64,000 nt of DNA from Stieleria marina (GTDB lineage Bacteria; Planctomycetota; Planctomycetia; Pirellulales; Pirellulaceae). Positions 56,330 to 64,000 of this stretch are shown here, piece after piece (position 1 is the stretch's first letter; each line of letters opens with the position of its first letter). Location of the stretch: NCBI GenBank assembly GCA_007741555.1, contig CP036526.1:6809719-6873718 (forward strand), in the 5' to 3' direction. Both the position numbers and the translations under genes were made by a program. The notes beneath the pieces were generated by a model, which saw only the letters and a program-made list of their open reading frames with translations, was not told the DNA's origin and ran no database searches.

Positions 56330-57664
56330 TCATTCGCCTTCAATCCATTTGGCCAACCGCTTGCGCCAGCGAGACAGGTTTTTCTCAAGCGAGTTTCGGC
56401 CAAGCGGTGGCAGAGCCCCGGCCAGCGAATCTGCCCGTCGGGTTAGTTCATCCCCCATCAACGCGAAACAGTTCGCGCGATAGTCATCACAGATCGCTCG
56501 CAGCTTTTCGTGCAAACCGCGACTCCAATCACCCGGCGCGTCGACTTCATCCTGCACGACCAATTTGATCAATGCTCGCGCATCTGTCATCCACGGGGTG
56601 TCATCCACTTTGGTCTCGCCGCGATCAAGCCAACGGAGCAAGCCTGATGACGAACCCACCGCATCGACCAAATGTATGGTGCCTTGATGGTCGACGATCA
56701 AGTTTTCCGCGTGCAAACCTCCGTGCCAGGCACCACTGCGATGAGCTGATTGCAGGACATACGCCACCTTGGAAAGCAAGTGAAGACGAGAAGGAATTTC
56801 CGCCGACTGGGATGTGATTTGCCAGTGCGTGCCAAAACACCAGGGACGAATCACGGCCAAGTATCCTGATTGGACAGCGGCAAGCGAGGGTCCTTTCCAG
56901 GAAGGATTCTTGACTTGAGAGGCACGCTCGCACGCATCAAGAATTTGATCAACGATCGACGTCGTGATTTGAGTTGGCAGCTTCAATATTTTAAGCCCAA
57001 GCGTTTGCCCGCTGTTTGTATCGCGACCGCGCAGGAGCCAATGATCCGAAGTGCCAGCCACGCAGGATTCACCCACGAACCAATCGGGCAACTGCACGGG
57101 TAATTGGACGGGCAAAGATGACGCGAGCCCAACATTGGCCGGTTCGAATTTGCCGGTACCCGAAGAGTCATACGACAGTTCGGCGTCGCCTAAATCGGCT
57201 TCGGATTGCTCAGCTAGTTGCATCCCATTTCGCGTTGGTTCACTACCGGAGGAGTCCAATGGATCGTTGCAGATGTGGGCGGCGTCTCCTTTGCCGTCCA
57301 AACCAACCAGCTCGTTGATCTGCTGCTGCAAACTCGGAAAGCGGCGTTGGTAAGACTCCAGCTCTTCTTCGTTGCTACGGTCGCCGCTCAGCTCGCGACG
57401 AATACAGAGCTCGGCGTCGACCAGATCCAACAAAAACTCGCCGCCTGCAAGCTCGGGAAACTGTTCAACGTAGTCTTCCACCTTCGTTGGAACTCCGACA
57501 CGATGCTGCTCAATCAGGTCGATGCAAACCAAGTCAACTAATTCGTCAGGTGTCATCTGCCAATCGCTGGGAAGCAATTCGCAAAGTCGCTGACCGGGAT
57601 CGTCCTGCCGTTGCCGATTCAGCCAATCGATCCTCTGCTCAAATGTGAATGGCTCTGCGGTCAT
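56330..57664 (-). CDS. Pseudokinase paired with an ECF sigma factor
   Basis: 444 residues. The N-terminal half (1-125) is helical and acidic. The second half resembles a Ser/Thr kinase but has lost its key residues: the HRD-type motif reads HGGLHAENLIV (catalytic Asp replaced), the DFG-type position reads HLVDAVGSS, and the glycine loop is missing. It is therefore very unlikely to phosphorylate and may act as a sensor or binding partner. Its ATG overlaps the sigma gene stop by 4 bases (ATGA), so the two are made together. The active-looking kinase gene follows. Confidence 0.82.
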   Translation of the reverse strand: MTAEPFTFEQRIDWLNRQRQDDPGQRLCELLPSDWQMTPDELVDLVCIDLIEQHRVGVPTKVEDYVEQFPELAGGEFLLDLVDAELCIRRELSGDRSNEEELESYQRRFPSLQQQINELVGLDGKGDAAHICNDPLDSSGSEPTRNGMQLAEQSEADLGDAELSYDSSGTGKFEPANVGLASSLPVQLPVQLPDWFVGESCVAGTSDHWLLRGRDTNSGQTLGLKILKLPTQITTSIVDQILDACERASQVKNPSWKGPSLAAVQSGYLAVIRPWCFGTHWQITSQSAEIPSRLHLLSKVAYVLQSAHRSGAWHGGLHAENLIVDHQGTIHLVDAVGSSSGLLRWLDRGETKVDDTPWMTDARALIKLVVQDEVDAPGDWSRGLHEKLRAICDDYRANCFALMGDELTRRADSLAGALPPLGRNSLEKNLSRWRKRLAKWIEGE

Positions 57665-58293
57665 GCTTCGTCCTGCCCCAAACGGGGCGATTCAGCCTGC
57701 TCGTCATTCAGCGATGAATCCGTCAGACCGATGTCACCACGAATGCGATCTAAGGCTCGCCGCACTCGCATTCGCGCTGTGTCGGGACGCAGATCCAGAA
57801 TTTTGCCGATCTCTTGCCAATCACGATTTTCTAACATGAGATCCACGATCCGAGCATCTTCGGGGCCGAGAAGAACTCGAATGCGTGACATGACTTCTTT
57901 GCGAATCGCAACTTGACTGGGTGTCGTCGCAGTTGTCGCCATGGGCATCTCATCGACAGGCAACGCATCGTTGCGACGAAAGTCTCGGCACTGACGGGCA
58001 AGTGTGCGAAAGGTATCTAGCACTTGATTGTCGATGGCACGCATGATGTATCCCAGCACAACATTGGCATCCAACGCTGTGCCGCCCGCAGGTGATTTCT
58101 TTTGCCGACGGGCCAAATCGACCATGACATCGTTGCAGATGTCCATCGATTCGGTCTGACCGGTCAGCCCGTATTGCCGCAACCGCGTCCGCGCTCGGCG
58201 GCGAAGCTGCGATCCAAATTCACGCCAAAGCACATCAAGCGAATCGCTAGACGACGAAGCGTCTTTGTCGGTCGACGATTTTTGCGGTGACAA
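57661..58293 (-). CDS. ECF-type RNA polymerase sigma factor (planctomycete kinase-linked group)
   Basis: 210 residues. Region 2 is DSLDVLWREFGSQLRRRAR to TESMDICNDVMVDLARRQK and ANVVLGYIMRAIDNQVLDTFR; region 4 reads LLGPEDARIVDLMLENRDWQEIGKIL then RPDTARMRVRRALDRIR. This divergent group is common in planctomycetes beside Ser/Thr kinases. The only possible start in this frame is a TTG at 58293, since an in-frame stop lies 5 codons upstream. It is the first gene of the overlapping sigma-pseudokinase pair. Confidence 0.87.
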   Translation of the reverse strand: MSPQKSSTDKDASSSSDSLDVLWREFGSQLRRRARTRLRQYGLTGQTESMDICNDVMVDLARRQKKSPAGGTALDANVVLGYIMRAIDNQVLDTFRTLARQCRDFRRNDALPVDEMPMATTATTPSQVAIRKEVMSRIRVLLGPEDARIVDLMLENRDWQEIGKILDLRPDTARMRVRRALDRIRGDIGLTDSSLNDEQAESPRLGQDEA

Positions 58294-58462
58294 TTCCGTT
58301 GGCCTTGATCAAAGAGAATGGACAGGACTGGGAGCGGCAACATCAATAGGCGACAAGTCGCGTGCAAAGCGAACAGGGGTCGCGAAAATGATTTCCTCCG
58401 TTATCACGACGATCTCGGACACGACCTCGTATTTTAGGCGATCGGTCGAACATTCGAAACTT

Positions 58463-58508
58463 AAAAAACCCTGCAATCGAGAAACCAAGAGGTTCTCAAC
58501 AGCAGGGT
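58463..58508 (-). terminator. Rho-independent terminator of the FHA gene
   Basis: On the minus strand ACCCTGC pairs with GCAGGGT, an inner GAGAACC/GGTTTCTC-type stem extends it, and six T follow. It separates the FHA gene from the sigma-pseudokinase unit, so these are distinct transcripts. Confidence 0.85.
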
Positions 58509-58568
58509 CTGGATGTGTCTGTCATCTGACGATTCGAGAAGCGTCAGGACTTATCACGCTGAGCAGGC

Positions 58569-61500
58569 TTACGATTTGGCCGATCCGTCGCCGGCTTTAT
58601 GGGAGCCGATACCAGCGGTGTTCAAGGCAGCTGCATCGTCGATGGCGTCGGCCGACTGACCGGCATCACTATCCAGCCCTTCAATCTGAGCCATGTCGGA
58701 TTGACTGATCTCGCCGGATTCGGCCGCTGCCATTCGTGTGCTGGCTTCTTTCATCAAGGCCATGCCTTCTTGACCGTACATCACCGCGACCACGATTCCT
58801 AAACCACAGCACATCGCACACCAGATCAATCCGAGTTGCTCGCGGAAGTAGATGCAGAGCAAACCACACGCAAGTCCGGTAATCGCCCCCAGAAACTTGT
58901 AAACCGCTTTGACTTGTGTATCACGTGCTTGAATGCGAACACTTCTTGCGACCGCGCTCCGGGCCGACTCGTTCGCCAGATCACGCATCGCTGACATATT
59001 GCGACTGCGTTCGGGAGCTTGCGAACGCGGAACCAAGGGAGCATCAGGATCCAACGGTTCGGCATCGTCGACGACGATTGAATCGCTGTCCGCCGATTCC
59101 ATCATCACCGTATCACCGGCAAGACTCATCGACTTGGTTTCACCCATCGCTTCTTCGTTCGATGCGTCGGGTTCCGTTTGCACTCGCTTAAGCAAACGGT
59201 TCATGTACGCTTCGATCGAATCATCGTCTTCACTGACCGCCTCGGCCGCATCATCACTGGCCGAATCGGCAACTTCAGCAGACTCGGCTTCCACTTCGTC
59301 GGCAACACCTTGATCGTTCGCACCGACGCTGTCGGGCTTGTGCAAATCCCAAGCCGCATCGTCGTCGTCCAAGTCATCTGGCTCGTTGAGCAAAGACTCC
59401 ATAACAAAGGTCGACTCGACCGATTCAGCTTCTTTCGACTCGACTTCATTCGGATGTTCTTCGCGAAATGCGTCTAGCGAATCGGATTGCTCGTAGCCCA
59501 CCGAATGATCTTCCGCTTCGACGCCCTCTTGCGAAGCGTCATTGTCCATGTCGCGAATCAACATGTCGGCCAACGATCCAACGGATGCGTCTTCGTCGCT
59601 GTTTTGGGACGGATCGTTCTCTTCGCCAAGGTGGTTCTCCAAGGAACTAGAGACGGATTCGTCGGAACCGTTTACTTGAGCCCAAGGATCGATCGGTTGG
59701 TACCCTTCGGCGGATTCCTCTTCAGAATCTTGTGCTTCATTGTCACGCCAAATGTTGGCTGTGGGTTCAGGCTCCGCATCGTCGACAACCGAACTGCTCC
59801 AGGGATTGAACTCGTCCGCACTTGCTTCTTCACTCTCCGTGATCGGTGTGGCGAAATCGCCAGCGTCCGTTTCGACATTTTCGTCCAACATGCCCGCGAC
59901 GGCATCGCTGGCAACTTCATCAACTGCAACTTCATCCGCGACAACGTCATCAGCGGCAACGCCGTCGATGTCCGCGATTGCCTGATCGACATTTTGCTCG
60001 ATGTCCGCAATGGCTTCGTCCAGAGCCGTCTCTGGCGATTCGTTCTGCCAAACAGGCACATTTTCGGGAGTCACGCCCGCGGCGGCGGCAGCATCGCTCG
60101 CCGAAGCATCTTCGATCGAAGCATCCGGACTATCCCAAGCGGAAAGATGCCCCGTCGTTTCGACCTGCTCTTGGCCATCAGGACGCCATTGGTTTTCCGT
60201 GGACTCAGCTACGCTAGAGTCTTCGATGGACTCGCCCGCCGACGGCGATTGATCGATGTCTTCGCTGGACGATTGCCAAGGGTTTGCGTCTTCCGCAGCT
60301 GGCTCAAACTCAGACGCCGCATCGATCTTCTCGACCGGAGACTGATACGTTGGCCAAGCTTCGCTGTCGTCTTCGTCCTGCGAATCGTTGCTGGTCTCAG
60401 TCGAATCAGCGTCTGCCGAAGGGGCATCCGCGGTCTCAAAAACAGTCGGTGTTTCTTCCGCAACTTCGTCGACCGTTTCGATCCCCGACGACGCATCGGT
60501 GTCAGAAATCGGTGCATCAGCAGACGGCATTCTGGCCAACGAGTGACCGATCAGCCCCATTTCGACGCTCGAGACAGAGTCCGTCGAATCCGCGACCTCT
60601 TCTTCTTGCAGAGAGCTAGCTGACTGATCGATTAAGTGATCAACATCCGCCACCTCACTGCTGAACTGCTGAGGCTCTTGCGAATCGATCCGCGCGAGTG
60701 TGTCGTCGTACTCTTGCTGCATTTGCTCCAACCGCGACTTGACCGTATCAAGTTCATCACGCAGCGAATCAAACGCTTCAGTGGTCGGTCGAGACTGCGC
60801 GTCTTCGACTGCGGTGTCACGTTCTTCACGCGTTTGCGTCAAATCACTCGACAAGGCATCATTAGCCGCGCGAAGCTCGGTCAGCTCCAAATTGGCTTGG
60901 CCAAGATCGTGATTCAATTGTTCGACGCTATGACGCAAAGCATCGGATTCGATTTCCAAACCGCCGCGAGCTTCATCGCGTTCGGCGGTGGTTTGATCGA
61001 CCAGCAATTCAAGTTGCCGGATCGATGCACAGGCACCTTCGTAGTCCTCACGAAGTTGCGAGGCTTCTTCGGTAACCTGTCGAACCCGGTCTTCAAGTTC
61101 GACGATCTGCGAACGTAGTTCAGCGGCAACCGATTCGTCTTCGGAAACCAGATTAGCATTATCCGCTGCAGCACTCTCCATGGTTTCGATTTGCTGAATC
61201 AGTTCAGCGACACGATTTTCGGCACTGTGCCGCTGGGCTTCACTCTGAGCACGAGCATCGACAGCTTCGTCGCGAGCTGTTTCCAGTTCGCGTTGCAACT
61301 GACGATGTTGCTCCATGTGCGAATGATCGCTCGTTTCAAGAGCGGTTTGTTGCTGCGTTAGACGCTCGAGCTGCTCATTGAGCGACGCGAACTGTTCTCG
61401 CATGCGCTGAACAGCTTCGGTGGCACTTTCGGCCTGCTGCTGCGAAAGCTCCAACTGCCGCGTGGCATTGTCCACCTGCTGCTGGTACTCAAATTCCATG

Positions 61501-62402
61501 TTTTGAATTTGGTCTTGCCGCTCGTCCAGCAGACGGCGCTGCACACGACTTTCGTCACGCAGTTTTGCGAGCTCTTCTTTGCGTGCCAGATACTCTTCTT
61601 GAATCTGCAGTGCAGCCGTTTCCTGCGACATCAGTTGCGTTTCGCGGCGATGCAACTGGTCGGCACGCGACCACATGTCGGCTTCGCGAGCGCGAAGTTC
61701 GGTTTCGCGTTCAATGCAACGGTTCTCTCGCAAATCGACTTCGCTCTGACGAATCCGCCACTGTGCGGCTTCACGTTGCAAACGCGACTGCCATGCCTGT
61801 TGATCGTTTGGATTGCTGGGGTCAAACGCCGCATGATTCGGGTCGTGAATCGTATCACTGCCCGGAACCGCTGACGCCAACTTGGTGGACGGATCGATGC
61901 CCGAGAGAAGTTCGAATCGGTAGGCGCCCATGCGCATCACGTCACCGATTTGCAACGCAGTCTCGGTGACCCGGTTTCCGTTGACTTCAAGCGGAACGCT
62001 GTAGGCTCGTACCAAGACACGATTCGCATCACGAATCAGCACCGCGTGCATCGGACGCAGCGTTGCGTCGTTGAGCCGAATCGAGCAACCTTCCGCACTA
62101 CCAAACGTGTACCGATTGCCGGTCAAACGCAGGCGTCGCACGGGAACCCCGGGGCGAATCACGCGAAACTCAACGGCATCGACTTTCGGTCCCGGCATGG
62201 TGGTCGAATCACTGCGTCCAACATCCAACGCTTCTGCGCCGAATCCCCCAGCGGATTGACCGATGGGAAGGTCTGCAGGGATCGATCCCTGGATGCCCGC
62301 ATTAACCATCGAACTGGAGCCAACGACAGGCGGCGAATTGATATCGATTGGATGACTGCCCATTGTGAATGGGGGCAAAGAGTCGCTGTGATCAGTACTC
62401 AC
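58569..62402 (-). CDS. Giant FHA-domain, coiled-coil, acidic membrane protein
   Basis: About 1277 residues in four blocks. An FHA domain lies at about 80-165 (GNRYTFGSAEGCSIRLND, MHAVLIRDANRVLV, LEVNGNRVTETALQIGD), which binds phosphothreonine in other proteins. A long coiled coil covers about 195-625, very rich in Gln/Glu/Arg/Ala. An acidic Asp/Glu/Ser/Ala stretch runs about 625-1110, probably disordered. Two adjacent hydrophobic helices are near 1180-1230 (LGAITGLACGLLCIYF and LIWCAMCCGLGIVVAVMYG). GTG at 62402 is chosen (AAGGA about 9 bases upstream); TTG at 62408 and ATG at 62363 are alternatives. It probably binds phosphoproteins of the adjacent kinase system. Confidence 0.8.
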   Translation of the reverse strand: MSTDHSDSLPPFTMGSHPIDINSPPVVGSSSMVNAGIQGSIPADLPIGQSAGGFGAEALDVGRSDSTTMPGPKVDAVEFRVIRPGVPVRRLRLTGNRYTFGSAEGCSIRLNDATLRPMHAVLIRDANRVLVRAYSVPLEVNGNRVTETALQIGDVMRMGAYRFELLSGIDPSTKLASAVPGSDTIHDPNHAAFDPSNPNDQQAWQSRLQREAAQWRIRQSEVDLRENRCIERETELRAREADMWSRADQLHRRETQLMSQETAALQIQEEYLARKEELAKLRDESRVQRRLLDERQDQIQNMEFEYQQQVDNATRQLELSQQQAESATEAVQRMREQFASLNEQLERLTQQQTALETSDHSHMEQHRQLQRELETARDEAVDARAQSEAQRHSAENRVAELIQQIETMESAAADNANLVSEDESVAAELRSQIVELEDRVRQVTEEASQLREDYEGACASIRQLELLVDQTTAERDEARGGLEIESDALRHSVEQLNHDLGQANLELTELRAANDALSSDLTQTREERDTAVEDAQSRPTTEAFDSLRDELDTVKSRLEQMQQEYDDTLARIDSQEPQQFSSEVADVDHLIDQSASSLQEEEVADSTDSVSSVEMGLIGHSLARMPSADAPISDTDASSGIETVDEVAEETPTVFETADAPSADADSTETSNDSQDEDDSEAWPTYQSPVEKIDAASEFEPAAEDANPWQSSSEDIDQSPSAGESIEDSSVAESTENQWRPDGQEQVETTGHLSAWDSPDASIEDASASDAAAAAGVTPENVPVWQNESPETALDEAIADIEQNVDQAIADIDGVAADDVVADEVAVDEVASDAVAGMLDENVETDAGDFATPITESEEASADEFNPWSSSVVDDAEPEPTANIWRDNEAQDSEEESAEGYQPIDPWAQVNGSDESVSSSLENHLGEENDPSQNSDEDASVGSLADMLIRDMDNDASQEGVEAEDHSVGYEQSDSLDAFREEHPNEVESKEAESVESTFVMESLLNEPDDLDDDDAAWDLHKPDSVGANDQGVADEVEAESAEVADSASDDAAEAVSEDDDSIEAYMNRLLKRVQTEPDASNEEAMGETKSMSLAGDTVMMESADSDSIVVDDAEPLDPDAPLVPRSQAPERSRNMSAMRDLANESARSAVARSVRIQARDTQVKAVYKFLGAITGLACGLLCIYFREQLGLIWCAMCCGLGIVVAVMYGQEGMALMKEASTRMAAAESGEISQSDMAQIEGLDSDAGQSADAIDDAAALNTAGIGSHKAGDGSAKS

Positions 62403-63240
62403 CGTCAATGTCCTTCCGTGGCAAACAAATACGCGACCAAGGTCACGCCCAGAGCAAACTGTCTGGGCTGGCTCGCATTCATTTCGATTTAAAGTTTCGT
62501 AACGCCTGGTAGGCGTCAGGCCGGATCACGAATCAACGCATTCCAATCCGGCTTCTTGTGTTCAATTTGGATGCGCAGAATGCACCCAGAAGTCTTATTT
62601 CGGCTCGCTAGCCGCTGCCTGTTAGAGAAACTGCAACGCCTGTAGGGTTTTTGCCAACGTTTTGGACTGGCCAAACTAAGGACAGCGAAAAACCACCCTG
62701 CAGAGTGGTTTGCAAAAGTCGCTTTCCGATCACCAACAAACTGTCCTGCTCGATTCGCGGCTGTCACTTTGGCGGTCCAAATCGCCTGAAAGTCATTTTT
62801 ATCCTTAGTTATGGAACGCTTCGGGCGGGGGATTCGTCCAAATCCGGAGACAAGGGGCGGTTTAGTTGCCCCATGCTTCTATCATTGCGGCGGAGTGTAA
62901 AACCCGGATCAGAGCCATTTTGGGAAACCGAAATTTGACCTGCTCCGTACTATTCACTGCCAAACGGTCTCTCTTAGCGGAGAATTCGCTTGGCAACCCA
63001 TGTCCAGCGGCATGTGATGTGCAACACGATTCATCCGTCGATGAGATCTTGCTGGCATCCGTTTCGCCGGCATGCCCCCCCCAACGTGCATTGCGAGAAA
63101 ACTTGTGTGTCGCCCGAGGCCGTCGGTTCTTGGTCGGCGCCTCATCGTGCGATTTGAGACCAAAGTGGTTTCAGCGAAGAAGAAAACGTTTAGCGATACC
63201 GTCCATCGAGTGCATCCTTTTCCAATTTCGAGGTGTTGAA
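62403..63240. other. Long gene-free region upstream of the DksA/TraR-type gene
   Basis: About 840 bases between the FHA gene and the next start, divergent. The frame of the DksA gene is open back to about 62866, but the codons read as arbitrary residues and the true start has a GAGGTG 7 bases upstream. I see no other reliable coding sequence. Two promoters and perhaps an unseen small RNA could lie here. Confidence 0.4.
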
Positions 63241-63648
63241 ATGTCCCGCAAAGAAGCCATCAAAAAACTTGAGCAGACGCTCATTCGGCGCCGTGACGCG
63301 ATTCGCCGAGCACTGAAGGGCGACCTAAGCCTTTTCCAAGAATTGCACCAGGAAAAGACAGGTGATGTCCTGGATGCTGCAGCGGACTCTGTCCAAGACG
63401 AATTGAACAGCCAATTGATCGAAGTCGAAGCACGCGAGTTAAGTGCGATCGATGAAGCCATCGCACGAATGCGTGATGGTTCCTACGGCCACTGCGCGGG
63501 CTGCGGCAGATCAATCCCGCTGACCCGACTGCGTGCGGTACCTTATGCGACCGATTGTATCGAATGCCGTCGCAAATCCGAAAGCAAGGCTAAACGCGGT
63601 GGTGTTTCTTGGAACCGAGTTTACGACGAAGCCGACGCAACTAGCTAA
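63241..63648 (+). CDS. DksA/TraR-family zinc-finger RNA polymerase-binding protein
   Basis: 135 residues. An N-terminal coiled-coil pair (RKEAIKKLEQTLIRRRDAIRR to VEARELSAIDEAIARMRDG) is followed by a four-cysteine zinc finger (C85/C88 and C106/C109) in GHCAGCGRSIPLTRLRAVPYATDCIEC, split here over two loops. DksA-type proteins enter the secondary channel of RNA polymerase and tune stress and ribosomal promoters. The ATG at 63241 has a strong ribosome site. A hairpin (63673-63700) and a classic terminator follow. Confidence 0.93.
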   Translation: MSRKEAIKKLEQTLIRRRDAIRRALKGDLSLFQELHQEKTGDVLDAAADSVQDELNSQLIEVEARELSAIDEAIARMRDGSYGHCAGCGRSIPLTRLRAVPYATDCIECRRKSESKAKRGGVSWNRVYDEADATS

Positions 63649-63672
63649 CCTCTGCGATTGGATGCTCGTCGT

Positions 63673-63700
63673 GCTAATTGTTGGATCTGCAACAATTAGC
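63673..63700 (+). other. Hairpin in the trailer of the DksA-type gene
   Basis: GCTAATTGTTG pairs perfectly with CAACAATTAGC around a 6-base loop. It precedes the terminator and has no T tract of its own. Confidence 0.6.
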
Positions 63701-63750
63701 GTTCGGCCCAGCTGTTATCACTCGCACGACTGTAACGCTGAATCGCAAAG

Positions 63751-63778
63751 CGACCGGACGATTGTCCGGTCGTTTTTT
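63751..63778 (+). terminator. Rho-independent terminator after the DksA-type gene
   Basis: CGACCGGAC pairs with GTCCGGTCG around GATT, followed by six T. It lies about 100 bases past the stop. Confidence 0.93.
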
Positions 63779-63973
63779 AATGCGCCATCATTACTGATTC
63801 TGCTGCCTACTGCGCTGAGGTATGCCCAACGTTTATGACAGCAAGCCGACTTGCCGAAACGACGATGCGTACAATGCGAAGCACTCCCCGGTGCAATGGT
63901 TTGTTTCCATAAACCAGCATCATCGATTGTTCGCGTCCTGATTCGCTCCCAACGCTCGTTACTGTCTAGCCGT

Positions 63974-64000
63974 ATGAAAACAACTTCGCGTCGACGATCG
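63974..64000 (+). CDS. Possible start of a further gene, truncated by the window edge
   Basis: An ATG at 63974 opens a frame MKTTSRRRS that runs off the edge. The SRRRS stretch could begin a twin-arginine signal, common in planctomycete secreted proteins, but only nine codons are visible, so this is a guess. Confidence 0.25.

Noticed and set aside
59487-60623. A long (378-codon) plus-strand open frame opposite the acidic part of the FHA gene
   Set aside because: It is produced by the biased GAC/GAA/TCG codons of the acidic protein; the translation has no recognisable domain and no ribosome site.
62866-63240. An extended N-terminus for the DksA-type protein
   Set aside because: The codons before 63241 do not resemble the family, and a good ribosome site precedes the chosen ATG.
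1-64000. CRISPR arrays, complete insertion sequences or prophage genes
   Set aside because: I saw no regular spaced direct repeats, no transposase motif, no integrase and no phage structural gene anywhere in the window.

Overview
The window looks like a chromosomal segment of a planctomycete, most likely a Pirellulaceae/Rhodopirellula-type bacterium. The evidence is three secreted formylglycine-type sulfatases, a GYF_2/zinc-ribbon protein, two vitamin-K-carboxylase-like (HTTM) proteins, an ECF sigma factor/kinase cluster, MJ0042-type zinc-finger kinases, a C25 (gingipain-like) peptidase, very large TPR proteins and many lipoproteins with short 'TGCS' lipoboxes. Genes are in short, mixed-strand operons with convergent ends a few tens of bases apart. 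I see no phage, no complete insertion sequence and no CRISPR array. Identifications are by reading motifs; no database search was run.

Layout. 0-13.7 kb: GYF_2 and PH-domain proteins, nrdR, a glycine-zipper envelope protein, a 1000-residue TPR protein, a PQQ-type beta-propeller, a lone cyclic-nucleotide-binding protein, a TlpA-like thioredoxin, an ABC exporter whose permease carries a large soluble insert, and a membrane-anchored endonuclease/phosphatase-fold protein. 14-22.5 kb: a NatA-type ATPase with a permease fused to a CPBP protease, an iduronate-sulfatase-like enzyme, a small membrane protein, a dicarboxylate symporter and an HTTM protein. 22.5-32.4 kb: a polysaccharide region with a Wza-like export lipoprotein, a WecA/MraY-type initiating sugar-phosphate transferase, a NusG/RfaH-like elongation factor, an animal-type UDP-glucose dehydrogenase, a TPR protein and a nucleotide-sugar epimerase.

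32.4-43.5 kb: a second HTTM-like protein in an overlapping pair, tRNA-His, a DUF1579 protein, an RluA-family pseudouridine synthase, a sulfatase, planctomycete-type proteins of unknown role, an ECF sigma factor, Hsp20, and the McsB/McsA protein-arginine kinase pair. 43.5-53.4 kb: trpE behind a possibly frameshifted small ORF, a cytosine-deaminase-like enzyme, a third sulfatase, a decayed O-GlcNAc-transferase-type gene associated with two strong palindromes, a C25 peptidase, pdxA and a large membrane protein. 53.4-62.4 kb: a signalling block on one strand, in transcription order an FHA/coiled-coil giant, an ECF sigma factor overlapping a pseudokinase, and an active-looking Ser/Thr kinase. 62.4-64 kb: a DksA/TraR-type regulator with a clear terminator, and possibly the start of another gene at the edge.

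The most unusual units are the sigma factor/pseudokinase/kinase/FHA block, the Hsp20-McsA-McsB neighbourhood in a probable Gram-negative, the eukaryote-like UDP-glucose dehydrogenase, the ABC permease with an inserted propeller-like domain, and the wreck of a GT41 gene with its palindromes. None can be claimed as a proven new system from sequence alone.
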